A stretch of 14,670 nucleotides of DNA from Bacillota bacterium (GTDB taxonomy: Bacteria > Bacillota > Clostridia > Oscillospirales > Oscillospiraceae), in contig JAEWYA010000229.1 in the NCBI GenBank assembly GCA_023395775.1, forward strand, positions 1 to 14,670, given 5' to 3'. A model generated the notes under the pieces. It made no database searches. It saw only the letters and a program-made list of their open reading frames with translations, and was not told where the DNA came from. Position 1 is the stretch's first letter. Every line of letters begins with the position of its first letter. Position numbers and translations under genes: made by a program. Positions 1-7,011 of this stretch are shown one piece after another.

Positions 1-46
1 ACAGCTTGACCGCTTCTTCTTTGAACTCCTTATCATATTTGCGCAT
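1..46 (-). CDS. IS3-family-type transposase OrfA, N-terminal fragment (runs off left edge)
   Basis: Reading leftwards from the ATG at 46-44 gives MRKYDKEFKEEAVKL, then the window ends. This is the usual opening of the small helix-turn-helix OrfA protein of IS3-type elements, which binds the element's ends and, with OrfB, catalyses transposition. Only 15 residues are visible, so the call rests on the recognisable N-terminus. An AGGTGG stretch lies about 8 nt upstream of the ATG and can serve as ribosome binding site. The gene lies just downstream of the secreted-protein gene on the same strand. Whether the element is complete cannot be judged here. Confidence 0.7.
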   Translation of the reverse strand, partial: MRKYDKEFKEEAVKL

Positions 47-105
47 TGCAAACACCACCTTGTTCTTTCTTTGATTCTATCACATTTGGGGTGTTTGCCC
101 TCTGC
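1..105 (-). mobile_element. Putative left end of an IS3-like insertion sequence
   Basis: The transposase start at 46 is followed outward by about 60 bp of non-coding sequence before the stop of the neighbouring gene at 110, the right length for an IS left end. The stretch 90-101 is a small imperfect palindrome (GGGTGTTTGCCC) that could be part of a terminal repeat. The exact boundary and target duplication cannot be set because the other end is outside the window. Confidence 0.35.
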
Positions 106-109
106 ACTT

Positions 110-1060
110 CTATGATATCCCTCCAGAGTCAGAACCATAGGTCTGCCCCTTGCTGTTTCTGGAATAGGGAGTGATGGTAAGCGCGCTTTGCGCCAGCGCA
201 GTCGATTCCTGGTCGGTCTTCGGGAGCTTCGCCGTCTGAGCGGGTGTGGTATACGAACCCTCGGCAACTTTTTTTCGGGCGGCGTCAAAGGTGGCTTTCG
301 CAAATTCCTTGTTGTTGGAGCTGACGCCTACATCCTGCACAAAGGTGCCGATCACCTTGCCGCTGAGGTCGTAGAGCGGCAGTACGCTGTCCTTGGCCGA
401 TGCCGCCAGCGCCGCAGTCTCCTCAGGGGTCGCGGTATAGGGGTCCAGTTCGTCCATCCGGACGTAGCCCTTCACCTTGTTCGTTCCAATCGCCGCAACC
501 AGGTCCGGCTTGTAGCCCACAACATGGGACAAAAGCAGGGAACCATAGGTCTGCCCCAGGGCGTCGACAGGATAGCCGCCATCCTTATTCAGCGAGGTCT
601 TGAGGGTTTTCATCACGTTGGTTTCGCCGTCTGCGGGCGTCGAGGCAGTAACCGCTCTGTATTCGGAGTTAAGATACAGGCTCACTTCGCCTCGGCTGTA
701 ATATTCTCCCGTACCGGTCAAACCAGGCGCGACCACAACCAGATAATTTGCCGCCGTGGTGTTGGTTTGCATGACCGTGCTTTTGCACAGGTTGCCCGCC
801 GCATCATACAAAAACGCCTTTGCTTTCAAATACCCAGCGGGCACAGTTTTTTCATTCTGCGCCTGTACCCATGTTGCCGCCCTCCATTTAGGGCCGGCAC
901 TGGAATACAGAGAGGAATAGTAGTCGTACATCTGCTCTCCCGAGCCGTGAGAGCAGAGCTGCGAGTCATATGTCTCCGCCGCAAAAGCACTGACAGAACA
1001 GAGCGCGGCAATGGCCAGGGTACAAGATAAGACTCTTGCGAATACATTTGACTTTTTCAT
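110..1060 (-). CDS. Secreted protein of unknown function
   Basis: A 316-residue protein I do not recognise. It has a classic signal peptide: MKKS, a positive N-region, a hydrophobic core to about residue 23, and an AFA|AE cleavage site near residue 27, so it is exported. There is no second membrane segment and no visible sortase motif or lipobox. The mature part is rich in Tyr, Ser, Ala and Thr, suggesting an extracellular or wall-associated protein. The hexapeptide GQTYGS occurs twice, at residues 169-174 and again at 305-310 close to the C-terminus, and is encoded both times by identical DNA. The ATG at 1060 is chosen because AAGGAAG lies about 8 nt upstream and the signal peptide starts properly there; a GTG at 1090 is in frame but adds ten unlikely residues. 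It is probably transcribed alone, with IS DNA downstream. Confidence 0.75.
   Translation of the reverse strand: MKKSNVFARVLSCTLAIAALCSVSAFAAETYDSQLCSHGSGEQMYDYYSSLYSSAGPKWRAATWVQAQNEKTVPAGYLKAKAFLYDAAGNLCKSTVMQTNTTAANYLVVVAPGLTGTGEYYSRGEVSLYLNSEYRAVTASTPADGETNVMKTLKTSLNKDGGYPVDALGQTYGSLLLSHVVGYKPDLVAAIGTNKVKGYVRMDELDPYTATPEETAALAASAKDSVLPLYDLSGKVIGTFVQDVGVSSNNKEFAKATFDAARKKVAEGSYTTPAQTAKLPKTDQESTALAQSALTITPYSRNSKGQTYGSDSGGIS
132..149. repeat. 18-bp direct repeat, copy 1 (3' end of secreted-protein gene)
   Basis: The 18-mer GAACCATAGGTCTGCCCC here is identical to 540-557. On the minus strand both copies encode GQTYGS. This copy lies 12 codons from the stop. Confidence 0.85.
540..557. repeat. 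18-bp direct repeat, copy 2 (inside secreted-protein gene)
   Basis: An exact match to 132-149, in the same reading frame, encoding GQTYGS at residues 169-174 of the secreted protein. Confidence 0.85.
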
Positions 1061-1308
1061 TAAAACGACTTCCTTTCTTGACAGGTTCACTATTTATTTT
1101 GATTAGGTAATGTGAAATCCTTTCAAATAATAACGTAGTGGACCTGCAAAAAGAAACATCCGTTCGAAAAGAATTACCCGGAATAAGGTGAACCGTGTGC
1201 TCAGATCGGAGAGTCGGAAAGGACTTTGAATTTCATGCTGATAGCCTTGTGTACGTGAAATTGCAGTACTCGATCTGCTTTTGAATGCTCTAAGATCTTT
1301 CTAAAACA
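1061..1308. other. Intergenic region upstream of the secreted-protein gene
   Basis: It holds the ribosome binding site (AAGGAAG) of the minus-strand secreted-protein gene and presumably its promoter, though no convincing -35/-10 pair stands out. The rest, up to the stop of the ABC-ATPase remnant at 1309, shows no gene, strong hairpin or repeat that I can support. Confidence 0.5.
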
Positions 1309-1500
1309 TCATTTATCCATGGTCATCGCAGATGCGATCAGTCTGCGGGTATATTCGGCCTGCGGTGAGTGGATGATCTGACTGGTTGTTCCGTGCTCGA
1401 CAATCTCTCCGCCGTACATGACATACGTCCGCTGACAGATGCTGCTGACCAGAGCAAGATCATGAGAGATGAACAGAAACGACATGCCGTTTTTTGCACC
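1309..1500 (-). pseudogene. C-terminal remnant of an OppF/DppF-type peptide ABC transporter ATPase
   Basis: Reading leftwards in one open frame from about 1500 to the stop at 1309-1311 gives some 63 codons. The start is KNGMSFLFISHDLALV, which contains the H-loop histidine (FISHD) of ABC ATPases. VMYGGEIVEHG and IIHSPQAEYTRRLIAS follow, the standard end of the oligopeptide/dipeptide transporter ATPase family. The Walker A, signature and Walker B parts (roughly 200-270 residues) are missing. It starts abruptly where the nifJ remnant stops, in a different reading frame, so it is a broken gene joined to another by a rearrangement and not a domain fusion. No other transporter genes are nearby. 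The protein would be non-functional; a short chimeric read-through product is possible but has no apparent role. Confidence 0.85.
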
Positions 1501-1502
1501 CG

Positions 1503-3731
1503 GGCTGCGGAGAATTCGAAGTAGGGCTTGGAGAACTGGCTGGCCTTCACATTCTTGGCAGAGAAAGCATCCTTCTTGATGGGAGTCTGCTCCACATCGA
1601 AGGTCCAGTTATCCTGCTCGGCAATCTGAGTTTCGAAAGGCACCATGGTCAGGTCGTTATCCTTGGCCAGGCAAACGTTGCGCAGGAGCCGCAGCCCATG
1701 CAGTCATAAGGAGAGACCTGCATGCGGTACTGATACTGGGACAGGCCCTTGGCCGCAACCGTGTGAAACCCGGCGGGCTTATTGACCGCTTCTTCCGCGC
1801 TGAGCAGTACGGGACGGATGGCTGCGTGAGGGCATGCAAAGGCGTACTGGTTGCACTGCATACACTTGTCTGCGTCCCACTGGGGAACCATGACGGCCAC
1901 GCCGCGCTTTTCGTACTGAGTGGTGCCGTTTTGCCAGGTGCCGTCCAGGCAGCTGTACTTCTTAAAGTGGAGACGGGGATTTTATCGCCCTCCTGGCGGT
2001 TCATGGGGACGACGATATCCTTGATGAAGCCGGGAATGTTTTTCTCAGCGGCGTCATCGTCGTCCACATTGGCCCAATCCACGGGAATCTCAAACTTCCG
2101 CACGCCGGTGATGCCTCGGTCCACGGCGGTATAGTTCAGGCTGGTGACCTTCTCTCCGGCCTTTTTGAAGTAGCTCTTATAGATGCCGTCTTTCATTTCC
2201 TTAACCGCCAGGTCCAGAGGAATCATGTTGGTCAGCTTGAAAAAGGCTGCCTGAAGCACGGCGTTGGTGCGGTTGCCAAGACCGATTTCCCGGGCGATGG
2301 CCGTGGCGTCGATGATGTACATATCCGTGTGCTTTTTCGCCAGATCGCGCTTTATCTTACCGGGGATATGGGAGGGCAGATCGGCATCGCTCCAGCCGCA
2401 GCTGAGCAGGAAAGTGCCGCCGTCCTTCAGATCCGCGGTGACGTCGTACTGTCCCAGATAGGCCGGCTCGTGTAGGGCTACAAAATCTGCGGAGTTCACC
2501 AAGTATGGGGAGCGGATGGGATTTTTCCCAAACCGCAGGTGGGACTGGGTCAAACCGCCGGACTTCTTGGAATCATAGGAGAAATAGGCCTGGGCATACA
2601 TGCCGGCCGCCAAACCGATGGTGGTAATCGTGTTTTTGTTGGCGCCCACCGTGCCGTCGCCGCCGATACCCCAGATTTTGCAGGAGGTCTCACCCTCTTT
2701 GGGAATGGAGACCTCTTCATAGGGTAGGGAAGTGAAGGTCACATCGTCTACAATTCCAATGGTGAAATCGTTCTTGGGTGTCTCCTGAGATAGGTTGTTG
2801 TACACGGCCACGATCTGACCCGGAGTGGTGTCCTTGGAAGCCAGACCGTAGCGGCCGCCGACCATCGTGATTTCCGGGCGGAAGCGGTGCATGACGCTCT
2901 CAACGTCCTGATAGAGAGGCTTACCCATGCCACCAGGTTCTTTGGTCCGATCCAGAACCGCGACTTTTTTCACGGTATCGAACAGGACCGACAGAAAGTG
3001 CTCGGCGGAAAAGGGACGGTATAGGTGCACCTGAATCATGCCTGCCTTGTGCCCGCTGGCGTTGAGGTAGTCCACCGTCTCCTTTACGGTCTCGACAGAG
3101 GAACCCATGAGGATGACGCACCCTGTGGCGTCGGGTGCGCCGTAGTAGTTGAACAGCTTATAGTCCCGGCCGGTGAGCTTGTTGATCTCATCCATATAGC
3201 GTTGGACAATGCCGGGCAGGGTGGCGTAGTGTTCGTTGCAGCCCTCGCGGCACTGGAAGAAGATGTCGGGGTTGACGGTGGTGCCGCGGGTAGAGGGATG
3301 TTCGGAGTTCAATCCGTTTTTACGGAAGGCCGACAACTGGTCAAAGTCCACCAACTTTGCCAGATCGTCATAGTCCAGCGCGTCGATCTTCTGCATCTCA
3401 TGGGAAGTGCGGAAACCGTCAAAAAAGTGCAGGAAGGGATGGCGCGCCTTGATGGCGGACAGGTGCGCCACGGCGCCCAGATCCATCGCCTCCTGGGGAG
3501 AGGAGGAGGCCAGCATGCCGAAGCCGATCATGCGGCAGCCCATCACATCGGAATGGTCACCGAAAATGGACAGGCTATGGACCGAGATGGTACGGGAGGA
3601 GACATGGAACACGCCGGGCAGAAACTCACCGGCGATTTTATACATCGGAGGATCATCAGCAGCAGACCCTGGGACGCTGTATAGGTGGTGTTCAGGGCGC
3701 CGGCCTCGGACTGCATCTGAATGACTTTGCG
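1503..3731 (-). pseudogene. nifJ: Decayed pyruvate:ferredoxin oxidoreductase (nifJ) copy, truncated at both ends
   Basis: A second nifJ, inverted relative to the intact one at 10104. Homology runs from VIQMQSEAGA (intact residue 58) to KPYFEFSAA (near intact residue 816), so about 57 N-terminal residues and the C-terminal TPP-binding third are missing. There are three frameshifts, each a homopolymer one base short. One is at 3650-3651, before PPMYKIAGEF. One is near 1962-1967, after GDKIPVST. One is at 1678-1679, inside the second ferredoxin motif. An in-frame deletion of 12 codons near 3697-3704 removes the conserved GTCHGSLQAGA segment. The first 4Fe-4S motif reads CMQCNQYAFACPH, with Tyr in place of a cluster Cys. 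Where it is intact it resembles ordinary PFOR (GEFLPGVFHVSSR, SIFGDHSDVM) more than the complete copy does. Immediately left lies the ABC-ATPase remnant. Confidence 0.92.
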
Positions 3732-3773
3732 TGGTGCTCGGGATCAAGGATTCTGTCATGTCCAATTTTAATG

Positions 3774-3788
3774 TTCCGAATTGCGGAA
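3774..3788. promoter_or_regulatory. Palindrome TTCCG-N5-CGGAA, candidate regulator site
   Basis: TTCCGAATTGCGGAA is a perfect 5-bp inverted repeat with a 5-nt centre, about 150 bp upstream of the iclR-family gene at 3935. Fifteen-base palindromes with TTCC/GGAA arms are typical operators of IclR-family proteins, so this may be an autoregulatory site. It is a candidate only. Confidence 0.4.
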
Positions 3789-3817
3789 AGAGCTTCCGAA
3801 AATTGAGCAAAAAAATA

Positions 3818-3846
3818 TTCACAACCGTGAACATATATGATATGCT
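3818..3846 (+). promoter_or_regulatory. Candidate promoter with overlapping palindrome for the iclR-type gene
   Basis: TTCACA (3818-3823), a 17-bp spacer and TATGCT (3841-3846) form a plausible sigma-A promoter; the -35 matches consensus at 5 of 6 positions and the -10 at 4 of 6. The -35 lies inside a perfect inverted repeat, TTCAC-AACC-GTGAA (3818-3831), so a repressor bound there would block transcription. This would leave a leader of about 80 nt. Confidence 0.4.
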
Positions 3847-3872
3847 AGATAATGTAATAAATATTTATATAG

Positions 3873-3898
3873 TTTTGTCAAACGCATAGCGGACAAAA
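3873..3898. repeat. Inverted repeat TTTTGTC-N12-GACAAAA
   Basis: A perfect 7-bp inverted repeat (3873-3879 and 3892-3898) between the candidate promoter and the start codon at 3935. It could be an operator half-site pair or a leader hairpin. There is no T-run after it, so it is not a terminator. Confidence 0.45.
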
Positions 3899-3934
3899 AT
3901 CAGAGCTAACTTTTGTGCGAAAGGTTAAAAATGT

Positions 3935-4699
3935 ATGGCGAAAGAACAAGTTTCCAGCATTATGCGGGCACTGCAAATTCTAGAGTGCTTTATGGATTCC
4001 GGAACTGAGTGGACGCTCAAGGCTCTGGTGGAGCGGCTGGATCTTCCTACGACCACGGTGTTCAGGCAGATTTCCACCTTGGTAGAGCGGCAGTATCTGG
4101 AGCAGGATCCCATTCGAAAGAGCTATCGGATCGGGCCGCGGCTGTACCTGCTCTCCAGCGCGATCCTGGGCCGCTCCGATATTCGAAGTCTGGCCCGACC
4201 GGAGATGGAGCGGCTGAGCGACGTGGTGCAAGAGACCGTCAATCTCAGCGCATTGCTGGAGCATGACATTTTCTACTTGGATAAGGTGGAGACCCATCGT
4301 TCCGTGGTGTGCAATACCCGAGTGGGGAGCCGCGCTCCGGCTTACGCCACCAGTGGCGGCAAGGCCATGCTGGCCTTTCAGTCGGAGGAATATGTGGACG
4401 AGTACTGCCAATGGATGCTGGATCAAAAGCCTATGACAGACACTACTTTCACCGATCCGGAGCAGCTGAGGGACGAGCTGGTCAAGGCCCGCTTGAACGG
4501 CTATGCCATGGACAACGGCGAGATCGAGCCGGGACTGATCTGCATCGGCGCGCCGATTTTCGACATGACCGGCCATGTCCGGGCGGCGGTCAGCATTGCT
4601 GGACCCAGCTATCGGATGCAGGCGGATCAGGCGTTTATCACCGGCGAGATAAGGAAATCCGCGGAGCGGATTTCTGAACTGCTGGGGTACCGAAAGTAA
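3935..4699 (+). CDS. IclR-family transcriptional regulator
   Basis: 254 residues, the usual family length. The N-terminal winged helix-turn-helix (about residues 5-68) contains LVERLDLPTTTVFRQISTL. It is followed by the IclR effector-binding domain, with family hallmarks such as YLDKVETHRSV, RVGSRAPAYATSGGKAMLA, RLNGYAMDNGEIEPGLICIGAP and RAAVSIAGPSYR. IclR proteins are dimeric regulators that bind small organic acids and control catabolic operons. The chosen ATG has AAAGG about 10 nt upstream; an ATG four bases earlier is out of frame. The short-chain dehydrogenase begins 72 bp downstream on the same strand, so the two are probably co-transcribed and the regulator likely controls it and possibly the larger operon at 7257. 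The ligand is unknown. Confidence 0.92.
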   Translation: MAKEQVSSIMRALQILECFMDSGTEWTLKALVERLDLPTTTVFRQISTLVERQYLEQDPIRKSYRIGPRLYLLSSAILGRSDIRSLARPEMERLSDVVQETVNLSALLEHDIFYLDKVETHRSVVCNTRVGSRAPAYATSGGKAMLAFQSEEYVDEYCQWMLDQKPMTDTTFTDPEQLRDELVKARLNGYAMDNGEIEPGLICIGAPIFDMTGHVRAAVSIAGPSYRMQADQAFITGEIRKSAERISELLGYRK

Positions 4700-4739
4700 A
4701 GAGAGTATTTCATTCATTAAAATATAAGCTGCGACTGAG

Positions 4740-4751
4740 GGGTTTAAACCC
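4740..4751. repeat. 12-bp perfect palindrome upstream of the dehydrogenase gene
   Basis: GGGTTTAAACCC lies 20 bp before the start codon at 4772, immediately ahead of the AAAGGA ribosome binding site. It may be an operator or a small leader stem. Confidence 0.4.
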
Positions 4752-4771
4752 ACACAGAGAAAGGAAACAGT

Positions 4772-5581
4772 ATGGACAGCAAAGAATATCTCAACAGTGT
4801 CTTTGGATTGGACGGGAAGACCGTTCTGGTGTCCGGCGCGGCCGGCGGTATCGGATCGGCAATCAGCGAGGGGTTGGCTTATGCTGGGGCGGAGGTGGCG
4901 CTGTGCGGCCGCTCTGTGGAAAAATGTCAGGCATTGGCTGATCAGATCATCGCCAACGGCGGCAAGGCCTCCGTCCACCGTTTGGACGTGACGGACGTTG
5001 TCGGTATCCATGCCTGCGTGGACGAGGTGGTAGCTCGGTACGGAAAAATTGACGTGCTGTTCAATGTGGCGGGCATAAATAAGCGGGAGGGCCTTCTGGA
5101 CGTGACCGAAGAGACCTATGACCGAATCATGAATACCAACCTCAAAGGCGTATTCATGCTCAGCCAGGCCGTGGCCCGGGAGATGTACAAGCGCAAAAGC
5201 GGTAACATCGTCAATATCGGGTCCCACAACGACGAGGGGATGCTGGGCGGCTGCTCCGTCTACGGAGCTGCGAAAAGCGGAGTGGTGGCGCTGACCCGCT
5301 CCATGGCCGTGGAATTTGCTCAGTATGGAATCCGGGCCAACGCCATTAGCCCGGGACACATTCTCACCCAGCTGACTCGGGTGACCTGGGATCATCCCAC
5401 CCGTGCCCCCTGGCTGCGGGAGCGGATCGCCATGCGTCGCTCCGGGATGCCGGAGGAGCTGGTGGGAATGGCAATTATGCTGGCTTCCGACGCATCTTCC
5501 TATATGACCGGGCAAGCCTACCACGTGGACGGCGGCTGCCTGTGCGGCGGCGCCCCATGGGAGTATGATACCCAGTATTGA
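4772..5581 (+). CDS. Short-chain dehydrogenase/reductase (gluconate-5-dehydrogenase-like)
   Basis: A 269-residue classical SDR, a cytosolic NAD(P)-dependent alcohol/ketone oxidoreductase. The Rossmann glycine motif is SGAAGGIG (residues 21-28), with Ser for the common Thr. The NNAG-type motif is NVAG (98-101). The catalytic tetrad is N123, S151, Y164 and K168 (YGAAK). The end, SSYMTGQAYHVDGG, is the family's usual C-terminal signature. Overall it resembles sugar-acid dehydrogenases of the gluconate 5-dehydrogenase / 2-keto-3-deoxy-acid type, but SDR substrates cannot be read from sequence. The ATG at 4772 has AAAGGA about 8 nt upstream. It follows the iclR gene closely and is ended by a terminator at 5649, so these two genes form a small unit that probably serves the same hydroxy-acid pathway as the operon at 7257. 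Confidence 0.9.
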   Translation: MDSKEYLNSVFGLDGKTVLVSGAAGGIGSAISEGLAYAGAEVALCGRSVEKCQALADQIIANGGKASVHRLDVTDVVGIHACVDEVVARYGKIDVLFNVAGINKREGLLDVTEETYDRIMNTNLKGVFMLSQAVAREMYKRKSGNIVNIGSHNDEGMLGGCSVYGAAKSGVVALTRSMAVEFAQYGIRANAISPGHILTQLTRVTWDHPTRAPWLRERIAMRRSGMPEELVGMAIMLASDASSYMTGQAYHVDGGCLCGGAPWEYDTQY

Positions 5582-5648
5582 GCAGGGCTACGGAAGGATA
5601 ATTGACTGCGCGGAAGATCAAATCCCACCTTCCGGCAATATAAGAAAT

Positions 5649-5686
5649 AAGAGGGTTGACATTCTTCAGAAATGTCGGCCCTCTTT
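5649..5686 (+). terminator. Intrinsic terminator of the iclR-dehydrogenase unit
   Basis: AAGAGGG (5649-5655) pairs with CCCTCTT (5679-5685), and the inner stem GACATT (5658-5663) pairs with AATGTC (5671-5676) around a 7-nt loop. The stem is followed by a modest T-rich run (CTTTATTA). It lies 68 bp after the dehydrogenase stop codon. Confidence 0.8.
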
Positions 5687-5990
5687 ATTACTCGCATATA
5701 ATACCGTCAAAATATAATAAGAAGATAATTGATTACACATTATAGACTAAACTCTAACGTATGAATTTAGTCGCCCAAAGAGGTGACCATAGAAGTGACC
5801 TGCCCCTTAAATCCGTCCACTGCCAGTGTAAGTCATCATCCTGAAATCTTAAAAGCATATTCATTCGGGTCAGATATCCAGCGACGGATAGGCTGTTTTG
5901 CGAAGAGCGTACTTGATATTTAGGCGGTCATCTTCAGGTGACTGCCATTAAAATCTACAAGGGGTAAATCACCAAAAACTAGAAATGAAC
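5687..5990. other. Intergenic stretch between convergent transcription units
   Basis: No gene is supported. It lies downstream of both the dehydrogenase (plus) and the second iclR gene (minus). The only structure I see is an imperfect hairpin at 5923-5946 (GGCGGTCA / TGACTGCC, one G-T pair). It could end the minus-strand iclR transcript but lacks a clear T-run. GTGACC occurs twice in tandem around 5780-5800. Nothing else is recognisable; it may be eroded DNA. Confidence 0.5.
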
Positions 5991-6764
5991 CTATGCTAAA
6001 GAAAGCTTCCGGGATTTGGCCAGCTGCTCTATTTCCTTTCTTGCATTTAACAGGCAGGTACGGACAATTTGTTCTTTTTCATCTGAGCAACGAAACAAAG
6101 GAACCGTGACACTCAGAGCCGCAAATACGATACCTTGAGAATAAAGCGGAACAGCCCAGCAACTCAACTGGGGAGTAGACTCCTCTTTTTCCCAAGCAAT
6201 ACCGCTGCCTCGGATATCATTCAGCTGCGATAAAAGCTGATGCATATCCACGATGGTATTCTCTGTCAATCTAGGGAGTCCACCCGGATAGAGTGCTTTG
6301 ACAGCTTCGTCATCCAGCCCACTAAGCAATGCCTTGCCAATGGCAGTGGAGTTGGCAGGCAACTTAGTCCCAACATGAGAAATCATACGGATTTTTTGGG
6401 GGGAATCCACTTTTTGAATGTAAAAGACATTCCCCTCGTCCAAAACACCCAATTGACAGGTTTCTTCACAAACATCCACTATCGAGTGCATGATTTTAGA
6501 TACCAGTTTTATACCGCCGTCATCTTGAAAACCGGCATTCAGAAGACAGGTGCGAATACCGATACTGTACTTGCCGGATTGCCTGTCTTTCTGTATATAC
6601 TTGCGTTCCTCAAGTGTATGAATAATGGGGAACAGGCTGCTTTTGGGCGCCCCCAGAGTCGTGGCTAATTCTGTAAACGTAAATCCTTCTCCATCAGGTG
6701 AAAATGCAAGCTCTTCCAAAATGTCTAAAACACGAGCGGTCGATCTGTGCTGATCCTGTAGCAT
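5991..6764 (-). CDS. Second IclR-family transcriptional regulator
   Basis: 257 residues from the ATG at 6764. The winged helix-turn-helix (about residues 5-65) contains FTELATTLGAPKSSLFPIIH. The IclR ligand domain follows, with VFYIQKVDSPQKIRMISHVG, LPANSTAIGKALLSGL, GSGIAWEKEESTPQLSCWAVP and AALSVTVPLFR. The 6764 start is preferred because AAGAGG lies 8 nt upstream and a good promoter sits just beyond it. The frame stays open to 6866, but a longer protein would include the promoter. It is transcribed away from the LarA-type operon, with 492 bp between start codons, the classic layout for a divergently placed regulator. It is not closely similar to the iclR protein at 3935, so they probably sense different ligands or act in opposite directions. 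Confidence 0.92.
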   Translation of the reverse strand: MLQDQHRSTARVLDILEELAFSPDGEGFTFTELATTLGAPKSSLFPIIHTLEERKYIQKDRQSGKYSIGIRTCLLNAGFQDDGGIKLVSKIMHSIVDVCEETCQLGVLDEGNVFYIQKVDSPQKIRMISHVGTKLPANSTAIGKALLSGLDDEAVKALYPGGLPRLTENTIVDMHQLLSQLNDIRGSGIAWEKEESTPQLSCWAVPLYSQGIVFAALSVTVPLFRCSDEKEQIVRTCLLNARKEIEQLAKSRKLSLA

Positions 6765-6794
6765 GGTTAAAACCTCTTTTAATTTAATGCCATC

Positions 6795-6823
6795 ATCATA
6801 GCAAAGTTCACTACCTTTTGCAA
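6795..6823 (-). promoter_or_regulatory. Promoter of the minus-strand iclR-type gene
   Basis: On the minus strand TTGCAA (6823-6818), a 17-bp spacer and TATGAT (6800-6795) make a good sigma-A promoter about 30 bp before the start codon at 6764. Confidence 0.65.
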
Positions 6824-6940
6824 GCGCGTGCGATAACTCATGCTCATATATATGCTTAAAAAGCACAAGTGTTTTTTCTTACAAAAAATTCATTCAATTT
6901 TATTCAGTTAAACAAAAATAAACAATTGATTCGGCACTCA

Positions 6941-6969
6941 TTGACAAAACGAAAAAATGGGATAATAAT
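6941..6969 (+). promoter_or_regulatory. Promoter of the LarA/UxaA-like/nifJ/crotonase operon
   Basis: A perfect -35 TTGACA (6941-6946), a 17-bp spacer and -10 AATAAT (6964-6969, 5 of 6) predict a start near 6976. No better pair lies closer to the first gene at 7257, so the leader would be about 280 nt. Confidence 0.7.
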
Positions 6970-6976
6970 TTATGTA

Positions 6977-7011
6977 GTTCCTAATTAAGCTACGAGTTCT
7001 TAAATAGGAAC
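6977..7011 (+). promoter_or_regulatory. Inverted repeat at the predicted transcription start (operator or 5' hairpin)
   Basis: GTTCCTA (6977-6983) is complementary to TAGGAAC (7005-7011). After one A-A mismatch the stem continues with TTAAG (6985-6989) against CTTAA (6999-7003), giving 12 pairs around a 9-nt loop. It begins within a few bases of the predicted +1, so it would be either a regulator site just downstream of the promoter or a stem at the very 5' end of the mRNA. Confidence 0.6.

Noticed and set aside
188..1030. A 280-codon plus-strand frame opposite the secreted-protein gene
   Set aside because: It is antisense to a gene with a proper signal peptide and ribosome binding site; its translation is rich in Arg, His and Gly with no known motif, typical of a shadow frame.
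1195..1215. Similarity of CAGATCGGAGAGTCGG to a sequencing-adapter sequence
   Set aside because: It differs from the common adapter core within a few bases, and no adapter continuation follows; chance resemblance.
1338..1646. A 102-codon minus-strand frame spanning the nifJ/ABC-ATPase junction, possibly a new fusion gene
   Set aside because: The first half is true nifJ sequence, but after 1503 it reads the ATPase DNA in the wrong frame, so it is a by-product of the join.
1657..3834. A 725-codon minus-strand frame that could be called a complete shorter oxidoreductase
   Set aside because: Its first ~60 and last ~105 codons are out of frame with the nifJ homology, and the N-terminal TPP/substrate segment and the TPP-binding domain are missing. 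It is a pseudogene, not a short enzyme.
3980..5524. A 514-codon minus-strand frame opposite the iclR and dehydrogenase genes
   Set aside because: It is antisense to two well-recognised genes and has no motif; long antisense frames are common in GC-rich coding DNA.
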